Origin: an uncultured Paracoccaceae bacterium
GTDB lineage: Bacteria > Pseudomonadota > Alphaproteobacteria > Rhodobacterales > Rhodobacteraceae
NCBI GenBank assembly: GCA_937883775.1
Contig: CAKZXZ010000199.1
Coordinates: forward strand, 1 to 34,583
Direction of reading: 5' to 3'
DNA: 34,583 nt
Shown: one piece after another, positions 7,325 through 15,047 of the stretch
Layout of the letters: the number at the start of each line of letters is the position of its first letter
Position numbering within the stretch: position 1 is the stretch's first letter
Notes under the pieces: model-generated
Database searches by the model: none
What the model was told of the DNA's origin: nothing
What the model saw: the letters and a program-made list of their open reading frames with translations, nothing else
Translations under genes and position numbers: made by a program

Positions 7325-8536
7325 CTACCGCGCACGCAATGTCGCGACAGTTTTGGGCCAAGGGTCCGCAAAGTCTTCGCCCGCTCGCCATGCTGCGATC
7401 TCATCGTCGGTGCAAAAACAGGTTTGTAGAGTCTCGACAAACTTATCTAACTCCAATTCATCGCCGATCACCGTCAGTTGGCATCGTCGATCGCCAAAAT
7501 CGGGATGTGCCTGGGTCAGCTTGGCGCGCATCTCATCTTGCTCCCAGTCCGACAGGTTCAGGCTATCATCTTCGAGTGCGCTGATCCTCCAGTAACTCAC
7601 GATCTCCAGCCCAACGCTACCACCGGTCTGGTTCCATAACAGCATCAAGTTGTCGCGTGTCGGCAGCCAAAAGAATCCTTTGCTACGGTAGATGCCGATC
7701 CCAAGGGATTGGGTATAAACGTTATACAGACGTTGCGGATGAAATGGACGAGGGTCGCGCAAGACTCGGTTACCGATTTTGTAGGTCTCCGGCTGAGCCA
7801 TCGACGAGGCACTGTGTTCGGCCTCCCACTCGGTTAACTCCTTCCCAAACGCTTTCACTCTTTCAAAATCGTAGAGCGGCATCGCCAGAACCTTTTCCAG
7901 GCTCACGTTACCCCATTGCATAGCAAGGACATCAGCGTGGGGATTGAGCGGATGCACGGCTTCAGCCACCTGTTGCAGCACATCACGAGATACCTTGTCG
8001 GCTTTGCTCAGCAGCAGGCGATTGGCAAACATGACCTGTTCGGCGAGCAGGTTCGCGACACCACGCCTTCCGGCCGCCAGGTTTTGGCTGGCCACCGGGT
8101 GGATCGCCCGGCCGAAATCGTGGTCCTGTTGCAAAACCACCGTGTCTACGACGGACAAAAAGCCGTGCAAGCGCAGTTTAGGCAATGCGCGGATGGCCTC
8201 CAACAGCGGCCAAGGGTGGGTGCTACCAGAGGTTTCAATGAGAAGGTGCGTGACCTTTCCATCTGCGAGAACCTTGTCGACAGCTTCGCGAAACTGGGCA
8301 AGCCCCTCTTCGCTGCTGATACTCTTTCCAGGGACCGACGCGAAATGCGGACTTCTGCGTGAGATAACCTCACTGGTGTCGAGCACGGACCCGTCCACAT
8401 CCAAGGTGCTCATCTCATTGACAATGACACCAAGATTAACGTTGTTCAGGTCTCGCGCTTGAACTAGAAGACTCTGCATCAATGTCGTTTTGCCTGCGCC
8501 AAGAAAGCCGTTCAAAATCGTGGTGGCTATGGGCAT
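7325..8536 (-). CDS. CobW/COG0523 family GTPase lacking the CxCC motif (serines instead)
   Basis: A 403-residue G3E GTPase paralogue of the gene at 1732-2700. Walker A is GFLGAGKTT (residues 10-18). ETSGSTHP (101-108) stands for the usual ETTGLADP, and SKAD (177-180) replaces NKxD. The CobW C-terminal domain is present (about 265-390, with IYRSKGFFWLP). Where the family has CxCC, this protein has SISS (residues 72-75, bases 8312-8323). The start is ATG 8536, because AGGA sits seven bases upstream; the in-frame ATG at 8551 overlaps the ribosome binding site. A strong Zur-box-like dyad lies 25 bases upstream, so the gene is probably made under zinc limitation. It may be a cysteine-free version that works without, or senses loss of, the metal; that is speculation. 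Confidence 0.9.
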   Translation of the reverse strand: MPIATTILNGFLGAGKTTLMQSLLVQARDLNNVNLGVIVNEMSTLDVDGSVLDTSEVISRRSPHFASVPGKSISSEEGLAQFREAVDKVLADGKVTHLLIETSGSTHPWPLLEAIRALPKLRLHGFLSVVDTVVLQQDHDFGRAIHPVASQNLAAGRRGVANLLAEQVMFANRLLLSKADKVSRDVLQQVAEAVHPLNPHADVLAMQWGNVSLEKVLAMPLYDFERVKAFGKELTEWEAEHSASSMAQPETYKIGNRVLRDPRPFHPQRLYNVYTQSLGIGIYRSKGFFWLPTRDNLMLLWNQTGGSVGLEIVSYWRISALEDDSLNLSDWEQDEMRAKLTQAHPDFGDRRCQLTVIGDELELDKFVETLQTCFCTDDEIAAWRAGEDFADPWPKTVATLRAR

Positions 8537-8561
8537 CCGTTTTTCCTGCATGTGACAGCCT

Positions 8562-8580
8562 AATGTAATTTAATAACATT
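8562..8580. promoter_or_regulatory. Zur-box-like operator upstream of the Cys-less CobW GTPase gene
   Basis: The 19-bp dyad AATGTAATTTAATAACATT is symmetric at eight of nine pairs and matches 15 of 18 informative positions of the Zur core AATGTTATA-N-TATAACATT. It lies 25 bases before the chosen start codon at 8536, a position where a bound repressor would block the promoter. It is the better of the two Zur-like sites in the window. Confidence 0.68.
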
Positions 8581-8883
8581 CTGAGGAGACCGAAATCGGA
8601 AAACATGCTGGATTGGTACTTTTGCCTCAAGGCTGTGAAGAATAACCAAACCTCTATTGAATAAATTAGTTAAAGGCGGCTTCGCTACAGTTGCAGGTAT
8701 TGCGCTATCCATTTGGGCGACATCGACCCTCGCGAATGGCCGCAATGACGACATCTTCCGCGCTGCAAAAAAGATATGCCGCAAGCGCGAGAGGATTCTG
8801 CATGAGCAAAGCACCAATTCCCAAAGTCGGATTTGTCCCCCATCTGTGAGTTCGGTGCTGCATATCTGACGGAGGGCGGCTTT
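8581..8883. other. Stretch without a convincing gene; possible decayed secreted ORF
   Basis: No well-supported gene lies here. A plus-strand frame from TTG 8657 (70 residues to 8869) begins with a signal-peptide-like stretch (MNKLVKGGFATVAGIALS, ending near TLANG). It has no ATG and no ribosome binding site, and after residue 35 it becomes low-quality sequence. A neighbouring frame, from ATG 8802, encodes only 15 residues. This looks like a decayed exported protein gene between the CobW-like gene and the MerR gene, but it may be plain intergenic DNA. Confidence 0.35.
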
Positions 8884-9291
8884 TCATTTGTTTCGCCGTC
8901 CCGTGGTTTTCGCCAAAGCAACACGCATAATGCGTTGAAATCGTGGACAGTCCAAATGGTTCTCGGCCGAGCAATTAGCGATATGGCGGATGCCGTTACT
9001 CAAATTTGTGAGCTCTCTCACCCTGACATCAAGCTCATCTGCCTTTTCAAGCAATGCGCTTCGGTCAATGGTTGGACGCCCTTCGACACCAATCATTTGC
9101 TTGATTTCCAGTAGCGAAAAGCCCCCCTTTTGCGCCAATGCGATAAGCGAGATACGGGCCTTCACCTCATCCTCGTACAGGCGTTTCAAACCGCGTCGCC
9201 CAACTGAGCGGATAAGGCCGATTTCCTCGTAATAGCGAAGTTTCGACGCTGGAAAGCCACTGGCGTGTGAAAGTTCAGAAATATCGAGCAT
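8884..9291 (-). CDS. MerR-family transcriptional regulator
   Basis: A 135-residue MerR-type activator. The N-terminal winged helix (ISELSHASGFPASKLRYYEEIGLI, residues 3-26, given here as segments ISELSHASGF and LRYYEEIGLI) is followed by a long dimerisation helix. The C-terminal CSAENHLDCPRF segment has two cysteines ten residues apart. SoxR's four-cysteine iron-sulfur loop is absent, so it is not a true SoxR. The start is ATG 9291; a frame reaching back to 9330 would run through the operator. The gene is divergent from a DUF2938 membrane protein, and a typical MerR operator/promoter lies between them. The effector is unknown. Confidence 0.9.
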   Translation of the reverse strand: MLDISELSHASGFPASKLRYYEEIGLIRSVGRRGLKRLYEDEVKARISLIALAQKGGFSLLEIKQMIGVEGRPTIDRSALLEKADELDVRVRELTNLSNGIRHIANCSAENHLDCPRFQRIMRVALAKTTGRRNK

Positions 9292-9295
9292 AGGC

Positions 9296-9326
9296 TTGAC
9301 CTCAAGTTGACTTGAAGTGCTAACAA
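9296..9326 (+). promoter_or_regulatory. MerR-type promoter/operator with 19-bp spacer
   Basis: Reading on the plus strand, a -35 element TTGACC (9296-9301) and a -10 element TAACAA (9321-9326) are 19 bp apart, the overlong spacing typical of MerR-activated promoters. The spacer holds the dyad CTCAAGT-TG-ACTTGAA (9301-9316), close to the SoxR/MerR-type box. It points to the DUF2938 gene at 9373 and overlaps the region just upstream of the merR start, so it probably also autoregulates that gene. Confidence 0.7.
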
Positions 9327-9372
9327 ACATCGTCTTGCCGATAAGCTCAAGATACCCCTAAGGAAAGATCGC

Positions 9373-9867
9373 ATGCTTTCAGAGTTGATGTTCAACGCAA
9401 TTTTGATCGGAACAGGGGCAACGATGTTCATGGACTTTGTTGCCCTCGGACAAAAACACCTGCTGTCGCAACAAACGCTCGACTATGCGTTGGTTGGACG
9501 CTGGCTGGGTCATATGCGCCGAGGCCAATTTATACATCGGCCCATTTTTGCGAGCGATCCTATTCGAGGCGAGAAGCTGCTCGGATGGGGCCTGCATTAT
9601 CTGATCGGTATTTTGTTCGCAGGGATTTTCCTTGCGATCATGGACGAAAGTTGGATCAAGAACCCTACGCTGCTACCGGCCATATTGTTCGGCATACTGA
9701 CAGTTCTTGCGCCTTTTCTCATCATGCAACCTGGATTGGGCGCTGGTCTGGCCGCACGGCGCGCTCCTAAACCCACAGTCGCAAGAGCAAAGAGCATTTT
9801 CGCACATTTGGTCTTCGGAGTTGGCCTTTGGATTACGGCCCTCGGCTTTGCAGGGATCTCGCAATGA
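9373..9867 (+). CDS. DUF2938 family membrane protein
   Basis: A 164-residue inner-membrane protein with about four hydrophobic helices. It follows the DUF2938 pattern: GTGATMFMDFVAL near residues 13-25, VGRWLGHMRRGQF near 41-53, a GWGLHYLIGI helix near 71-80, then APFLIMQPGLGAG near 112-124. The function of the family is not established. The start is ATG 9373, 46 bases after the -10 element of a MerR-type promoter. It lies 22 bases upstream of an EamA transporter gene, so the pair is likely an operon induced by the divergent MerR regulator. Confidence 0.88.
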   Translation: MLSELMFNAILIGTGATMFMDFVALGQKHLLSQQTLDYALVGRWLGHMRRGQFIHRPIFASDPIRGEKLLGWGLHYLIGILFAGIFLAIMDESWIKNPTLLPAILFGILTVLAPFLIMQPGLGAGLAARRAPKPTVARAKSIFAHLVFGVGLWITALGFAGISQ

Positions 9868-9889
9868 CTGATTTCTTGCAGGCACTTCT

Positions 9890-10786
9890 ATGCTGACCAT
9901 TCGTCCATCCCGCGAAACAATGGGCATCGTTTTCGGGCTTACGGCTGCTTTGATGTGGTCTTCATTCTTGATTGCGTCGCGGGTTGGTGCTGTAGACGGG
10001 TTGTTGCCCATCGACATGATGGTGCTTCGTTTTGGCATCGCTGGTCTGTTGCTTGCGCCGGTGCTCATTCTGTCTAGGCGACGAAAAACTCACCCTGCGC
10101 TTACGCTCCGACATGCGCTGTTTCTGGCCCTTACAGCAGGCCCCATCTTCGTTTGGTTGAATGTTGGCGGGTTTCAGTTTGCACCTTTGGCGCATGGCGC
10201 TGTGATCCAGCCTGCAACGGTCGCCCTTGCCGGAATGGGGCTGGCTGCGCTGCTGCTTGGCGAAGTGCTGACAAGACGCCAGGTGTTTGGTGCTGTGCTC
10301 TTACTTGTCGGTATTGTCGCTATCGCTGGTCCGAGTGTCTTCGTGATGAACACCGAAATCCTGATAGGCGATGCCATGTTCGTCGGGGCCGGTTTGTTCT
10401 GGGTCGGTTACACGCTGCTCTTAAAGCGCTGGCAGATATCAGGACTGCGCGCGGCCGCGGCTGTATCGGTTCTCTCGGCCATCGTCGTCCTCCCTGTGGC
10501 ACCGTTTGTCGGTGTCGCTGAGCGCCTGGGACACCTCACTTGGGGCGAACTTTTCTTTCATGCGACAGCACATGGCTTGTTCAACGGCGTCGGCGCGATT
10601 GTCGCCTTTGGCATGGCCGTTGAACGTCTTGGTGCCGCGAGGGCCTCTCTTGTCCCCGCGATCATTCCGGCCACGACACTCATCATAGGTTTGCCAATCA
10701 CGGGCGAGCGTCCAACCGCCTTAGAGTTTACCGGAGCCGCTGTCGCCTGCATCGGTCTGATTATCGCTCTGGCACAACGAGACTGA
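9890..10786 (+). CDS. EamA/DMT family transporter (drug/metabolite exporter)
   Basis: A 298-residue membrane protein with ten predicted helices formed by two EamA repeats. The first begins at GIVFGLTAALMWSSFL near residue 12; the second begins near residue 155 (GDAMFVGAGLFWVGYTLLLKR, quoted in part: GAGLFWVGYTLLLK). DMT family members export amino acids, purines or other metabolites; the substrate cannot be read. The start is ATG 9890 with a weak AGG upstream; ATG 9920 is an alternative. It probably shares the MerR-type promoter with the DUF2938 gene. Confidence 0.88.
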   Translation: MLTIRPSRETMGIVFGLTAALMWSSFLIASRVGAVDGLLPIDMMVLRFGIAGLLLAPVLILSRRRKTHPALTLRHALFLALTAGPIFVWLNVGGFQFAPLAHGAVIQPATVALAGMGLAALLLGEVLTRRQVFGAVLLLVGIVAIAGPSVFVMNTEILIGDAMFVGAGLFWVGYTLLLKRWQISGLRAAAAVSVLSAIVVLPVAPFVGVAERLGHLTWGELFFHATAHGLFNGVGAIVAFGMAVERLGAARASLVPAIIPATTLIIGLPITGERPTALEFTGAAVACIGLIIALAQRD

Positions 10787-10955
10787 TGGCAAAGAAAGTG
10801 ATCTGGTTGGTCGTTTGGGACCTGCAGGCACCGACGCAACACAATCAGGGGTCAGGCACTAGAAAAGCAGACATTTCAGTTGCAGAACCCGACAGCAGCA
10901 AAGTCCCGCTGAGCCGACCATCAAAAGGTCACTCGACAGTAACCTACAAACAATA

Positions 10956-10977
10956 AAGGCGCCCCAAAGGACGCCTT
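10956..10977 (-). terminator. Rho-independent terminator of ubiK
   Basis: An inverted repeat AAGGCGTCC...GGGCGCCTT (one internal mismatch, short TTTG loop, minus-strand reading) is followed by TATTGTTTGT. It lies 20 bases after the end of the ubiK-like gene and fits an intrinsic terminator for the minus strand. Confidence 0.65.
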
Positions 10978-10997
10978 CAGCCAGCCGAATGAGCTGG

Positions 10998-11243
10998 TTA
11001 CTTCTTCTTGGCTTCCAGCGCCTCGATCCGCGCCATCAGGGACGCGTTTTCTTCACGCGCTTTCTGCGCCATCGCACGCACCGCGTCAAATTCCTCGCGG
11101 GTGACGAAATCACGGTCCGCCAACCAGCGGTCCACCAGCGACTTCATCGCTGTCTCCGCCTCGTCTTTCGCACCCTGCGCCACGCCCATCGCGTTGGTCA
11201 TCAGCTGCGAGATATCGTCCATGATTTTGTTGCGGGTCTGCAT
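10998..11243 (-). CDS. ubiK: UbiK-like ubiquinone biosynthesis accessory factor (BMFP domain)
   Basis: An 81-residue cytoplasmic protein with a long C-terminal coiled coil (FDAVRAMAQKAREENASLMARIEALEA region, about residues 53-79) and the BMFP/COG2960 layout. In enterobacteria UbiK binds UbiJ and supports aerobic ubiquinone synthesis; older annotation is membrane-fusogenic protein. The start is ATG 11243 with AAAGGTG upstream. It is divergent from lgt, a common alphaproteobacterial arrangement, and is followed by a terminator. The family is clear; the exact role in this organism is inferred from homologues. Confidence 0.85.
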   Translation of the reverse strand: MQTRNKIMDDISQLMTNAMGVAQGAKDEAETAMKSLVDRWLADRDFVTREEFDAVRAMAQKAREENASLMARIEALEAKKK

Positions 11244-11338
11244 GTTGGCACCTTTATTTCACGTTGCATTCTATATGGGCCTGATCTGCCTCATTCTCAA
11301 GGTTGACTTCGCCGCAGGGGGCTGAACACATCGCGCTC

Positions 11339-12232
11339 ATGTTGGCCGCGATCCCCTTTCCGAACCTCAGCCCTGAAATATTCTCTGTCTCGATCGGTGG
11401 GTTCGAGTTTGCCCTGCGCTGGTATGCGCTGGCCTATATCGTAGGCATCCTGATCGGCTGGCGCATCGTCATCCACGCCTGCGCGCGCCCTGCGATTTGG
11501 GGGCGCGAGACGCCGCTGATGAGCCGCGAACAGATCGACGATCTGCTCACTTGGGTCATTTTGGGCGTCATCATCGGGGGCCGTCTGGGGTTCGTGCTGT
11601 TCTACCAACCCGCCTACTACCTGCAAAACCCGCTTGAGATCCCAATGATCTGGCAAGGCGGCATGGCGTTTCATGGCGGCTTTCTGGGGGTTGTCGCCGT
11701 GATTGCGTGGTTCTGCTGGAAGCATAAAATCCCGCTCTGGAACTTGGCGGATGCGCTGGCCATGGCCACACCGCCTGCGATTTTTCTGGGACGGATCGCC
11801 AATTTCATCAATGCCGAGCTGTGGGGCCGTCCGACAGATCTGCCTTGGGGCGTGATCTTTCCGGGGGCAGCCGCGCAGGACTGCCCGGATGTTGTCGGCC
11901 TGTGCGCCCGCCACCCGTCGCAATTATACGAAGCGCTGCTGGAGGGCGCGCTGTTGGGGGCAGTTCTGCTTTATCTGGCCTACCGCCGTGGGGCGCTGCA
12001 ACGACCTGCCTTGCTGACGGGTCTTTTCTTTGCAGGCTACGGGGCTGCGCGCTTTTTTGTCGAGCTTTTTCGCCAAGCCGATGCGCAATACATCACGATG
12101 GAAAACCCGTTTGGCTATGTCGTGCGGCTGGGGGAATTCGGCCTGTCGATGGGTCAGCTTTTGTCGATCCCGATGATTGCTGTGGGCATCGTCCTGATGC
12201 TTTGGACCCGCCGCCCCCATCAGCGCACATGA
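11339..12232 (+). CDS. lgt: Prolipoprotein diacylglyceryl transferase
   Basis: A 297-residue inner-membrane enzyme that moves diacylglyceryl from phosphatidylglycerol to the lipobox cysteine of prelipoproteins. About seven helices are visible, and the Lgt signature [20 protein letters not shown] spans residues 151-170 with the essential Arg and Asn-Glu residues. The HGG motif of the catalytic region is at 112-114 (AFHGGFLG). ATG 11339 is preferred over TTG 11303 because Lgt proteins normally begin within a few residues of the [12 protein letters not shown] segment. The stop overlaps the next start (ATGA). Several lipoproteins in this window would be its substrates. Confidence 0.95.
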   Translation: MLAAIPFPNLSPEIFSVSIGGFEFALRWYALAYIVGILIGWRIVIHACARPAIWGRETPLMSREQIDDLLTWVILGVIIGGRLGFVLFYQPAYYLQNPLEIPMIWQGGMAFHGGFLGVVAVIAWFCWKHKIPLWNLADALAMATPPAIFLGRIANFINAELWGRPTDLPWGVIFPGAAAQDCPDVVGLCARHPSQLYEALLEGALLGAVLLYLAYRRGALQRPALLTGLFFAGYGAARFFVELFRQADAQYITMENPFGYVVRLGEFGLSMGQLLSIPMIAVGIVLMLWTRRPHQRT

Positions 12233-13284
12233 CGGCGCTGGCAACTGAATTGATCGCGCAAATCCGCGCCAACGGCCCAATGAGCCTTGCGGACTATATG
12301 ACCACCTGCCTGCTGCATCCGACCCATGGCTACTACACAACCCAGGTTGCGTTCGGGGCCAAGGGTGACTTTATCACCGCGCCCGAAATCTCGCAGATGT
12401 TTGGGGAATTGGTTGGGCTTGCCTTGGCCCAAACCTGGCTGGATCAGGGCGCGCCCAATGCCTTCACCTTTGCCGAACTGGGCCCCGGCCGTGGTACCCT
12501 GATGGCCGATGCCTGGCGCGTCACCAAGGCGGTTCCTGGCTTTCACGACGCGGCAGAGATTGTTTTCTTTGAAGCTGCCCCCGCGCTGCGCAACGTGCAG
12601 AAAAAGGCCCTGCCGCAAGCCCGCCATATCGACAGCATCGCAAAGCTGCCCGATCAGCCGCTTTACCTCATCGCCAACGAGTTTTTTGACGCCCTACCCA
12701 TCCGCCAGTTCCAACGCGAAGGCGCGGGCTGGCGCGAACGGCGGGTGGGGGCGCAGGGCGACGCCCTGGTCTTCGGGCTAACTGACCCCACCCCGCAAGA
12801 GGCACTGTCCCATCGATTAGAGGACACAAAAGACGGCGATCTGGTCGAAACCTGCCCCGCCGCCGCGCCCATTCTAAACGAGATCGGCACACGGATCGGC
12901 ACCCATGGCGGGGCCGCGCTAATCATCGATTATGGCGATTGGCGGTCGCTGGGGGATACGTTTCAGGCGATGGAGAACCACGCCTCCGCCGATCCGTTGG
13001 CCACCCCCGGCATGACGGACCTTACCGCGCATGTCGATTTCGAAGCGCTGGCCCAAGCCGCGCCCTGCGCCCACACCCGGTTGACACCGCAAGGTGTCTG
13101 GCTGGAACGGCTCGGCATAACAGCGCGTGCGCGCGCCCTTGCGCAAAAACTCACCGGTGACGCGCTCGAAAGGCACGTCGCTGCACATCGCCGCTTGACC
13201 CACCCGTCAGAAATGGGAACCTTATTCAAAATCCTGGGGCTTTACCCAACGTCAGGCATGCCCCCAGCTGGACTGGACACATGA
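12229..13284 (+). CDS. Class I SAM-dependent methyltransferase, MidA/NDUFAF7 (DUF185) family
   Basis: A 351-residue protein of the MidA family, whose mitochondrial member NDUFAF7 dimethylates an arginine of a complex I subunit. Hallmarks are [17 protein letters not shown] near residues 20-36, [15 protein letters not shown] at 46-60, the SAM-binding motif [10 protein letters not shown] at 81-90 and [16 protein letters not shown] near 146-161. ATG 12229 overlaps the lgt stop, and the stop overlaps the pgeF start, giving a tightly coupled three-gene operon. A much longer frame upstream of 12229 runs antiparallel to family expectations inside lgt and was not used. Target protein in bacteria is unproven. 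Confidence 0.92.
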   Translation: MTALATELIAQIRANGPMSLADYMTTCLLHPTHGYYTTQVAFGAKGDFITAPEISQMFGELVGLALAQTWLDQGAPNAFTFAELGPGRGTLMADAWRVTKAVPGFHDAAEIVFFEAAPALRNVQKKALPQARHIDSIAKLPDQPLYLIANEFFDALPIRQFQREGAGWRERRVGAQGDALVFGLTDPTPQEALSHRLEDTKDGDLVETCPAAAPILNEIGTRIGTHGGAALIIDYGDWRSLGDTFQAMENHASADPLATPGMTDLTAHVDFEALAQAAPCAHTRLTPQGVWLERLGITARARALAQKLTGDALERHVAAHRRLTHPSEMGTLFKILGLYPTSGMPPAGLDT

Positions 13285-14039
13285 CGCTCGAAATTCTGAA
13301 AGCTGACAGCCTTGCCGATCTGGATCATGGGTTTTTCACCCGCAAAGGCGGCGCATCGTCGGGTGTGTTTGCCGGGCTGAACTGTGGCTACGGATCCTCG
13401 GACCAGCACGATATCGTCAAGATCAACCGCACCCGCGTGGCCCAAGCGATGGCCGTGGCGCCTGACCAGCTTGTGTCAGTCTATCAAGTCCATTCGCCTG
13501 ATGTGATTGCCGTCGAAGGGCCCATCAACGGCCAGACCCCGCCCGCAGATGCCATGGTCAGCAAAACACCCGGCATCGCGCTGGGAATCCTTACCGCAGA
13601 CTGCCAGCCGGTTCTCTTCGCGGACAAGGCCGCTGGCGTGATCGGTGCGGCCCATGCCGGTTGGAAAGGCGCACTGGACGGCATCCTTGAGGCGACTGTG
13701 GCTGCGATGGAAGCCCAAGGCGCCACCCGCGCAGGTATCACAGCCGTGATCGGCCCGGCGATCAGCCAGCGCGCCTACGAGGTTGGGTCCGACTTTTTCG
13801 AAGTGTTTCTGGACCGTGACCCGGACTATGCCCGCTTTTTCGTGGGTGGAAAGGGCGACCGGATGCAGTTTGATCTACCGGCATTCGGGCTGCACTGTCT
13901 GCGCGAAGCGGGCGTCGGGACCGCGGAATGGACCCGCCATTGCACCTATTCCGACCCCGAACGCTTCTTTTCCTATCGCCGCAGTACCCATGCCAAAGAG
14001 GCCGATTACGGGCGGCTGATCTCGACCATCCGGCTTTAG
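13281..14039 (+). CDS. pgeF: Peptidoglycan editing factor / purine nucleoside phosphorylase, YfiH (laccase-domain) family
   Basis: A 252-residue YfiH/PgeF family enzyme. The zinc-binding triad is visible as His71 (QVHSPD), Cys108 (TADCQPV) and His125 (AAHAGWKG), and the family segment DHGFFTRKGGASSGVFAGLN begins at residue 15. Homologues act on purine nucleosides, and E. coli PgeF prevents misincorporation of serine into peptidoglycan precursors; older laccase annotation reflects a weak activity. The ATG at 13281 overlaps the upstream stop (ATGA). It ends the lgt operon. Confidence 0.93.
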   Translation: MTLEILKADSLADLDHGFFTRKGGASSGVFAGLNCGYGSSDQHDIVKINRTRVAQAMAVAPDQLVSVYQVHSPDVIAVEGPINGQTPPADAMVSKTPGIALGILTADCQPVLFADKAAGVIGAAHAGWKGALDGILEATVAAMEAQGATRAGITAVIGPAISQRAYEVGSDFFEVFLDRDPDYARFFVGGKGDRMQFDLPAFGLHCLREAGVGTAEWTRHCTYSDPERFFSYRRSTHAKEADYGRLISTIRL

Positions 14040-14222
14040 CCACCTTTAACCAAGGGCATTGTTTCCGCCGCTGCCACAATCCATCTCAAAATGATCTAAA
14101 ATCTTTCGCATTTCGCCCAATCATCGCCTGATTGGCCCGCCATACCCATCACAACAGCGCCATTAACCAGGATGAAACCCTGACGCGCTAGCACAGGCAG
14201 GCAGTCCAGAAAGGCATAAGCG

Positions 14223-14369
14223 ATGAAGACCGAAAAGACATGGATCAAGACCATGATTGCAGAGGCTGACAAGGTAACGACCAAACTGCCATGGGAACGC
14301 GGCACCACACGCGCCGCTTTCATCGCAAAACGCAAAGCGCTGCTGACCGCAAAACGCGCCAGCGCTTAG
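14223..14369 (+). CDS. Small basic conserved protein (48 aa)
   Basis: A 48-residue basic protein starting MKTEKTWIKTMIAEADK, with a KLPWERGTTRAAFIAKRK core and a Lys/Arg-rich end. It is supported by AGAAAGG upstream of ATG 14223, by consistent codon use and by a strong terminator 49 bases after the stop. I recall similar short proteins with a PWxRGxRRAxFIAxRK-like core in other Rhodobacteraceae, but no function is known to me. It could bind nucleic acid or ribosomes given its charge; that is a guess. Confidence 0.7.
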   Translation: MKTEKTWIKTMIAEADKVTTKLPWERGTTRAAFIAKRKALLTAKRASA

Positions 14370-14417
14370 ACATACAGTTTCCCAAGGCGTGGCACCTCCC
14401 TGCACGTCTGGTATCTG

Positions 14418-14450
14418 GCCGCCGCTCCTGATCGGAGCGGCGGCTTTTTT
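14418..14450 (+). terminator. Strong Rho-independent terminator
   Basis: A perfect 11-bp stem (GCCGCCGCTCC with GGAGCGGCGGC) and five-base loop are followed by six Ts. It lies downstream of the 48-aa gene on the plus strand. Confidence 0.93.
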
Positions 14451-14483
14451 ACTTAAGCGGAAGGTTTGCCCCCAAAAGAGCGC

Positions 14484-14900
14484 CTAGGACAGGCCGTCCA
14501 GCCTGCCTCCGCCAATCAGGTGGTTCAGGATGCGTTCGCGTTCATAGCGCGGTTTGCCTTGCAGGGCTTGATATTCAGCCGGTGTAAGATCCCGCCGTAG
14601 AAAGCCGCGTTTCGCCAGGCAATTGTCGATCCCACGATATTCCCCATCCGTGCGGGACACATCCTCGGACAACGCACCGCCGATCACTCCGGGCAAAACT
14701 CCCAAAATAAGAATACCCGCGACGTAGCTGCCAACCACGGCGTTTTGACCGGCCCTGTGTGCGTCTGGAACACATGCGTTAAACGCCATACGCGCCATTT
14801 GAAGGTTCGCGCCTTGCTGCGATGGAACCGATGGCCCAGGCCAGTTCGGCCCGGAACACGCAGTCAGCGCCATGGCGCAGACCAATGCAAAATATTTCAA
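14484..14900 (-). CDS. Hypothetical lipoprotein
   Basis: A 138-residue protein with a lipoprotein signal peptide: a lysine at residue 2, a hydrophobic stretch and the lipobox LTAC near residue 15. The start is taken as TTG 14900, because it places the signal at the N-terminus and has GGGGAGA upstream; the frame itself extends to 14999 with no signal there. The mature part has a Gly-rich hydrophobic segment (GSYVAGILILGVLPGVIGGAL, quoted in part: GILILGVLPGVIGG), perhaps a second membrane contact, and a C-terminal helical part including TPAEYQALQGKPRYER. Function unknown; it would be lipidated by Lgt. Confidence 0.78.
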   Translation of the reverse strand: MKYFALVCAMALTACSGPNWPGPSVPSQQGANLQMARMAFNACVPDAHRAGQNAVVGSYVAGILILGVLPGVIGGALSEDVSRTDGEYRGIDNCLAKRGFLRRDLTPAEYQALQGKPRYERERILNHLIGGGRLDGLS

Positions 14901-15047
14901 AACCTGTCTCTCCCCGGTGGCAGTCTTGCCGAGCGGAATCACCCCGATATCGCTCGCCTCTGGATTGTAGGACGCAGCGGCCGGCTGGGTAAACCGCACA
15001 TCACTGCAAACCAGGGGCTTTATCCCCTGAAAGCTGTAAAAATCGGC

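Noticed and set aside
11821-12228. Long in-frame extension upstream of the MidA-family gene
   Set aside because: It lies inside lgt in another frame; the family N-terminus and the ATGA overlap place the start at 12229.
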